NCBI GenBank assembly: GCA_026826555.1
Contig: JAKSZT010054457.1
Span: 4,757,429-4,821,428, forward strand
Reading direction: 5' to 3'
Origin: Tolypeutes matacus
Taxonomy: Eukaryota; Chordata; Mammalia; Cingulata; Chlamyphoridae
DNA length: 64,000 bases
The translations under genes were made by a program, and so were the position numbers. The notes under the pieces are model-generated. The model was not told the origin of the DNA and did not search any database. It was given only the letters and a program-made list of their open reading frames with translations. Positions 58,801 to 64,000 of the stretch are shown in pieces. Within the stretch, counting starts at the first letter, position 1. Each line of letters starts with the position of its first letter.

Positions 58801-59400
58801 ATTGAACAGACACTTCTCCAAAGAAGAAACACAAATGGCTAAAAAACACGTGAAAAGATGTTCAACACACTAGCTATTAAGGAAATGCAAATCAAAACTA
58901 CAATGAGACACCATCTTACACCCATTAGACTGTCTATCATTTAAAAAAAACAGCAGACTATAAGTGTTGGAGATGATGTGGAGGAATGGGAACCCTCATC
59001 CACTGCTGGTGGTAATGTAGAATGGTCCAGCCATTGTGGAGGACAGTGTGGTGTTTCCCCAAAAAACTATTGATCTGCCATATGACCCAGCAATTCCACA
59101 GCTGGGTATATAGTCAGAAGAACTGAAAGCAAGAACATGAAGAGATATATCCACACCAATGTTCAGAGCAGCATTATTCACTATTGCCAAAAGTTGGAAT
59201 CAACCCAAATGCCCATCAACAGATGAATGGATAAGTAAAATGTGGTATATACATACAATGGAATATTACTCAGTTGTAAGAAGGATACAGTACTAACACA
59301 CAGGATAACAGGGATGAATATTGAGGGCCTTATATTGAGTGAAGCAAGCCAGGCATTGAAGGACAAATATTACATGACTTCTCTGATATGAATTAAGCAA
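55890..59400 (+). pseudogene. L1 ORF2 (endonuclease/reverse transcriptase) pseudogene
   Basis: ORF2p nicks DNA and copies L1 RNA at the nick. The first roughly 120 residues of the endonuclease are missing: the sequence jumps from the ORF1 end to 'HVNIYAPNQGTSKYMRQTL' (about 55,905). The endonuclease GDFN motif is readable at about 56,003-56,014. RT fingers lie near 56,875-57,090 (KKSPGPHGFTGEFYQTYWK). At the RT active site the motif reads FADN (57,691-57,702), so the second catalytic aspartate is lost. The C-terminal region continues to about 59,400 with the standard landmarks. Stops and shifts occur throughout. Confidence 0.9.
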
Positions 59401-60400
59401 ATCTAGCCAACTCAGAGAGCTACACACTGGTAGATAAGTTTACGGGAAACAGAAAGGGAAAAGAAGTTGTGAACCAATGCCCATTTGGGCAAAGACTATG
59501 ATAAGGTGGAAGTGAGTAGTTGGGCAGCAAAGGAATATGACAGAGGTGTAGGGATACTATTGGGTTGGGCAGTGCATGCTTGACAACAGGGTAGAGTGGT
59601 AAGAATTGGTTAGATGGTCCATTGACCTGGGGGGAGGGTGGGGGGAGGGAGCGGGTGAACACTGGGGATTGATGGATATGTGAGTGAAACTACAATGATG
59701 AGAAAACCCTTTTGGCAATATGACAAGGAAGGGTTACTTGTTTAGGGTTTTGGATGGGGGGCATTTGGGACAGGGCACACCTGGAACAGTCTTCAAGAGA
59801 ATGTGCGAGTGATCATTTTGTCATAGTGTGCTGTATCAGTGGGGAGAGATCCACTTAATGAGTGGGAAGGAATTGGATTCCCTTGCTGGGGAGGCCCAAT
59901 ATGTTCTCAAACAGAGAAGAGAGTGTCTCTCGAGAGAATGGACATCTCCCAATAGGGGAGTACAGACTAGTGTGTCAAGCCCTCAGCATTGTAGCAATTA
60001 TCTATGAATTTTGTCCTTCAAGGAGTGAAGCTTGGTGGTCGCCATGGACCCTGAAGGCAGGGGAACAGAGTAATAGAATAGACGGAAGAGGGACTATTTA
60101 GGGAGCAATAGAAGTGTTCTGCATGATCTTGCAATGATGGATACAGGCTATGTGAAATTTCATCAAAAAATTATAAAAGTGTATGGTCTGAAATGTAAAC
60201 CATAATGTAAACCACTGACCATGGTTAGTAGCTATGTTTCAATATTCGTACCTCGGTTATAACAAACATACAATCCACATGTAAAAAGGTATATTAATAG
60301 GGAAGGGGGAAAATAGGGAGGATATTGGGTATATGGGAGTCCCCTATATTTTGCATGTAACTTTACTGTGACCTAAAACCTCTTTGAAGACCAAAAAAAT

Positions 60401-60619
60401 AAGACGCTGGGGAAGAAGTGTGAGAAAATGCCACTGTATATACAGGACAACAGATATTACAGTGATGAAAAGCAAAATGTCAAAAACAAAAGTTTAAAAA
60501 GTGTTTCACTTTTTTCCTTTATTTTAGTTTTTCTAAATTATAATGTATTTTATTTCTTAAGTTTAAACCTATCATATTTCATTTTCCTATTAATCGAATT
60601 TGGCAACATTCTTGGCTTC
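60401..60619. other. Junction between L1 tail and R copy 4
   Basis: After the L1 A run comes 'AAGACGCTGGGGAAGAAGTG' and then about 190 bases of T-rich sequence. It may be the 5' part of R copy 4 not present in shorter copies, or a remnant of the retroviral region. I cannot assign it. Confidence 0.3.
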
Positions 60620-62240
60620 ATTTTTGAAGGAGGTTTGGAACACAGAAGGGTTACAACTATGGCAGAGGAGAATCAATGGTGTGCAGTGCCAGTGATATGG
60701 GATACATGGGAGGAAGTTCACCTGGGCATACATATAAGGTATATAAATATGTTCAAATATTCATGGGGCATTGCTACAGTGAGTAGAGATTCACACAACA
60801 GCCAAAGGATTGTTGAATCCCCATCCTGGGGAGCTCTGCCACATTCTCTGATGGAACAGCAACAATCCCCCAAGTACAGGGGCAATGACTAGTGAAGAAG
60901 GATGGTCCATTGATGGGCCCTTGATATTGATGACTATGTTTATACACCTTTGATTTTGAATTTGCAAATTGACCTAATGTTGTAGGGTGCCTAAGAGTTA
61001 CCTCCTGAGAGTCTCCTTGTTGCTCAAATGTAGCCTCTCTCTAAGGCAAACTCAGCATGTGGATGCATTACCTTCCCCTAGTGAGGGACATGACTCCCAG
61101 GGAGGAGCCTCCCTGGTTCCAAGGAATTACTACCAAGCACCGGCTGGTGACACAACTGAAAAAAAGACCTTGAATAAAAGGGAGAAAACTTAACGACAAA
61201 TGAGTTTATATAGCTAAGAGACTTCAAAGTGATTAGGGAGGTCATCAGAGAGGTAACGCTTAGGCACCTCTCAGCAGGATCTCATAGACGGCCAAAGTGG
61301 ACACTACCCAAAACAGTTGGGCTCCTGAGGGCTCTGGAGACACCCAGATCCTGTGGTGTTGGCAGATAGCTCTGGAGCTTGGCGCCGTCCCAGTGGTCTG
61401 TACTTTGGAGCTTGTGCTCCCAAGTGTGACAGAGTTGGACTCAGATATGACTCCTCTACACATGCCTCTTCTGTCCTTTTTGTTTAAACCTATAGTTGGT
61501 GCTGGAGTTGGTAGGTGTATTTCCATGAGACTTGAATCTCTGGGATGTCCATGTGCTGGTGGGCCCTAAGCCTCAGCAGGGTTGCAGCACCTACTCTCTG
61601 CAATTGTCTGAGTTCATTGAACTCACCCAGGACAGCTGACCACCACACCAAGAAACTGAGAGAGACTACAACTGCAAGCAAGAGAGTCCCATCCATCAGC
61701 CATATGGGATTGAAATCCCCTCTCAATTAGAGGTAAAGTGGGAATCACCATCCCAGAATCATCAGGATTGGCAAATAAAATATGGTCTAGAGTATACTTA
61801 CTGGTGTTCTACTCTAGAACTTATTGTGATTCTAGCATTGGAAGAAATTATATCATTGATGTGGAGACAGTGGCCACTGGAGGTGCTGAAGTCAGGGAGT
61901 GGGAAAAAGTCATGTAATTTGGGGGCATTTTCAGGACTTGGAATTGGCCTCTATGACATTGCAGTAACAGATACAGGCCATTATTTATCCTGCCATAGGC
62001 TACAGAATTGAGTGGGAGAGAGTGTAAACTACAATGGAAACTATAATCCATCCTTAGCGGCAATGCTCCAAAATGTGTTCATCGATTGCAATGAATGTAC
62101 CATAGTAATGAAAGAAGTTGTTAATGTGGGGAAAAGTGGGAGGTCTGGGGAGTGGGACATATGAGAATGCCTTAATGTTTTTATGTAACAATTTATGTAA
62201 TCTAAGTATCACTTAAAAATAAATAAAAATATATATTTTT
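60620..62240 (+). mobile_element. R element, copy 4 (longest copy)
   Basis: Collinear with copies 1-3 from 'GGGCCCTTGATATTGATGACTA' (60,916) to the shared 3' end 'TTTATGTAATCTAAGTATCAC' (62,190), then an A/T-rich tail to about 62,240. It extends at least 300 bases further 5' than copy 2, including 'GGCATTGCTACAGTGAGTAGAGA' and 'CCATCCTGGGGAGCTCTGCC'. The 154-codon frame at 60,428-60,892 crosses its probable edge and has no recognisable domain. No reverse-transcriptase or endonuclease motif is visible, so the copy is either a non-autonomous element or the untranslated end of a longer LINE. Confidence 0.75.
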
Positions 62241-62249
62241 AAAAATCTG

Positions 62250-63760
62250 TCTTACTTGAACCTACTATAGTAACATACTCCTTACAATCTAATTAAAGAG
62301 AATTTATCAATACTGTGTGAATACCAAAATGCAGAAAAATCTTTAAAGAGCCATATAGCCTACAGTTTATGGATTTACCACTTAAACAGTACTATAAAAA
62401 TAGGAAACCTTTGCAAATCCTATGAGGAATAGTGAAAGGATTGTTAGGAACCTTATATCACAGTACCCAATAGAGGAAATGGAAGTCAAATTGGAAGATT
62501 TTTAAATAACCCAACAAAATTTCAATGTCCATGCCATGGCAGCTCTCTTGCATTAAGGACTTCAAATTAAAAATATATATGAAATTGTGGATCACATTTA
62601 TGAACACAGGAGAAAGGTAGAGGAATCATCAGACACTTTAAAAACAGCAGTAGGCCAAATGGATTTTAACACTGAAAAGATTAAAAAAATAGTGACAAAT
62701 GACAGCACAAAATCAATGTAACATGCCACAACAGAATCTAAAAGATATGTGTGATATTTTAAGACTAGCACTCCTAATAGGTATAGATATTGGGTACAAA
62801 ACTATTGCTGATAATCTGTTGCTAATTTCAAATTAGATATGATTCATGACAGTGGATGTGATTACTTAAGAGCACATGAAATACAAATAAAAGCAAGAAT
62901 ACAAAAATCAGGATATCACATTTTGCAATATCCAGGTTTTGAAGAGGAGTGTGCATGATTAGAGCAGATCAAACACCCACAGTAATAAAAGGTATACGGA
63001 TATCAGCACAAAGTATGGAAGGGTGTACATTAGGTAGTTATCTAATCCCTAGCTACACAGCAATACCAGAAATAAACATACCTATGATTTTAGCCAAAAT
63101 GTGAGAGAAACCAGTAGCATGTAACATATGTAATTTGACTATGATAATATGTTCTAAAAATGTAAGATACATAACATTGGACTAAGGGAAGAAATGCGGA
63201 ATATCTTATCCAAGTTTGTATCAAATTTAAACAAATTACAATCATTATGATTAGTGGAAAAAAATTTTATACCCAGACCATAAAAGATAAAGGAACTCTA
63301 ATATTGACAATGAGATATATCATCTTGCTAAAAAGGAATTAAATATAATTTATGTAAATAAAGCATTAGGAAAATATAATTAGGTATAAGAACACAGAAG
63401 GCAGAGAAGGACTATATGAGATACTTTTTCCAAAAATAATGGCTGCACGAAATACTTCCTATATGGCAAGAGAAAAAAACTTTGCAAAATGCTATGAGCC
63501 TTTGCACATCTATTTCTGTTAGAATGAATGTATGCATGCACATGCTAAAGAAACTACAGCATCTATCATATTGATTGTGCTAAGAATTATAGTATTAAAG
63601 TGCTTATTAAAAAAAAGTATGATCAAAAATATTGTGATCCAAGATCAGAGTAGATTGTTGTGTATTGAAGTGATATTAATGATCTTGAATCCAAAAAGTA
63701 TTGTAAACATTTTGACCACCAATAGAATGTAAGCAAATTGAGAAAAAACATGTTTTTATA
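62250..63760 (+). pseudogene. Possible 3' part of the retroviral env region
   Basis: The A-rich, protein-like style of 52.5-53.9 kb returns here after the L1 and R sequences. Runs readable across frames include 'EPYSLQFMDLPLKQYYKN' (about 62,347), 'LRLALLIGIDIGYKTIADN' (about 62,760) and 'CNICNLTMIICSKNVRYI' (about 63,121). Stops are frequent. The idea that this is the continuation of the provirus rests on composition, orientation and position only. Note that GAACCTA occurs on both sides of the L1-plus-R block (53,818-53,824 and 62,260-62,266), which would fit a common insertion site but is too short to prove it. Confidence 0.35.
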
Positions 63761-64000
63761 ACAAGTAATAATGACATTTGTGAGAGGATATGATGACAGC
63801 CAAGAGGGGTACTACCTTGGTAAAAATATTGATGACCAGACCTCTGAGGCATAAAAATACAGGGCAGGCGTGATCAGTACAGGCAGACTGACACCCAGTT
63901 GCTCTGACTTCTGGCTCTAATGTCTGTTCTATGCTGTGAGGCTCACTGTCGCCCACACCATCTCTATTTAGTTTACCAAAGGATGCTGATGCAAAGTACC
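63761..64000 (+). promoter_or_regulatory. Possible 3' LTR start with TATA-like box (weak)
   Basis: The last 240 bases become richer in G+C and contain GCATAAAAATACAGGGCAGG (63,852-63,871), a TATA-box-like sequence about 90 bases after a purine-containing stretch. Such a change of composition beyond a decayed env would suit U3 of an LTR. The window ends before this can be tested, and no similarity to 48,320-48,545 is apparent. Confidence 0.2.

Larger units (their letters stand above)
53915..60400 (+). mobile_element. Near full-length but inactive L1
   Basis: This is the most complete LINE in the window: a 5' UTR (about 53,915-54,950), ORF1 and ORF2 remnants, and a 3' UTR ending in a short A run at 60,393-60,399. 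The 5' UTR has a G+C-richer first 260 bases and then about 500 bases of almost pure pyrimidine (54,180-54,715). No clean target-site duplication could be found, because a further R copy lies close to its 3' end. The start position is approximate; it could lie nearer 53,835. Confidence 0.88.

Noticed and set aside
60428..60892. Open frame of 154 codons
   Set aside because: It crosses the junction between the L1 end and R copy 4, so it cannot be one ancestral gene.

Overview
The window reads as intergenic or intronic DNA from a placental mammal, almost certainly a xenarthran and most likely an armadillo. Open frames are short and scattered, A+T content is high, and nearly everything recognisable is a dispersed repeat. 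The strongest taxonomic marker is a tRNA-derived SINE at 13,998-14,165 (minus) and 46,987-47,173 (plus) that looks like the DAS-III SINE of Dasypus. Related tRNA-type SINEs lie at about 2,663 and 8,851. I found no host protein-coding exon, no functional tRNA or rRNA gene and no prokaryotic feature.

Layout. 1-2,085 is the 3' end of a plus-strand L1. 2,086-9,090 holds SINEs, two related class III-type LTRs and L1 scraps. 9,090-21,140 holds old mammalian repeats (a 1.5 kb ancient repeat, MIRs, an ancient LINE) plus two copies of a poly(A)-ended element here called 'R'. 21,300-32,105 is almost solid minus-strand L1 of several ages. 33,728-34,197 is an MLT1-like LTR. 34,650-37,600 is older L1-like sequence. 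40,006-46,180 is mostly featureless.

48,560-53,870 carries a heavily decayed endogenous retrovirus of class III (ERV-L/spuma-related) type. A gag-like piece is followed by reverse transcriptase, RNase H and a D,D(35)E integrase, then about 2.2 kb that may be an env remnant. A nearly full-length but dead L1 (about 53,915-60,400) and a fourth R copy (to 62,240) follow. The last 1.7 kb (62,250-64,000) may be the displaced 3' part of the same retrovirus.

No genes work together here. What can be read is the insertion history, and five insertions are dated by target-site duplications: R copies at 19.1 and 39.4 kb, the SINE at 47.0 kb, a 106 bp L1 tail at 21.9 kb, and a bare poly(T) insertion at 34.6 kb. 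The points most worth a second look are the possible env in a class III provirus, the R family, and the tail-only insertion.
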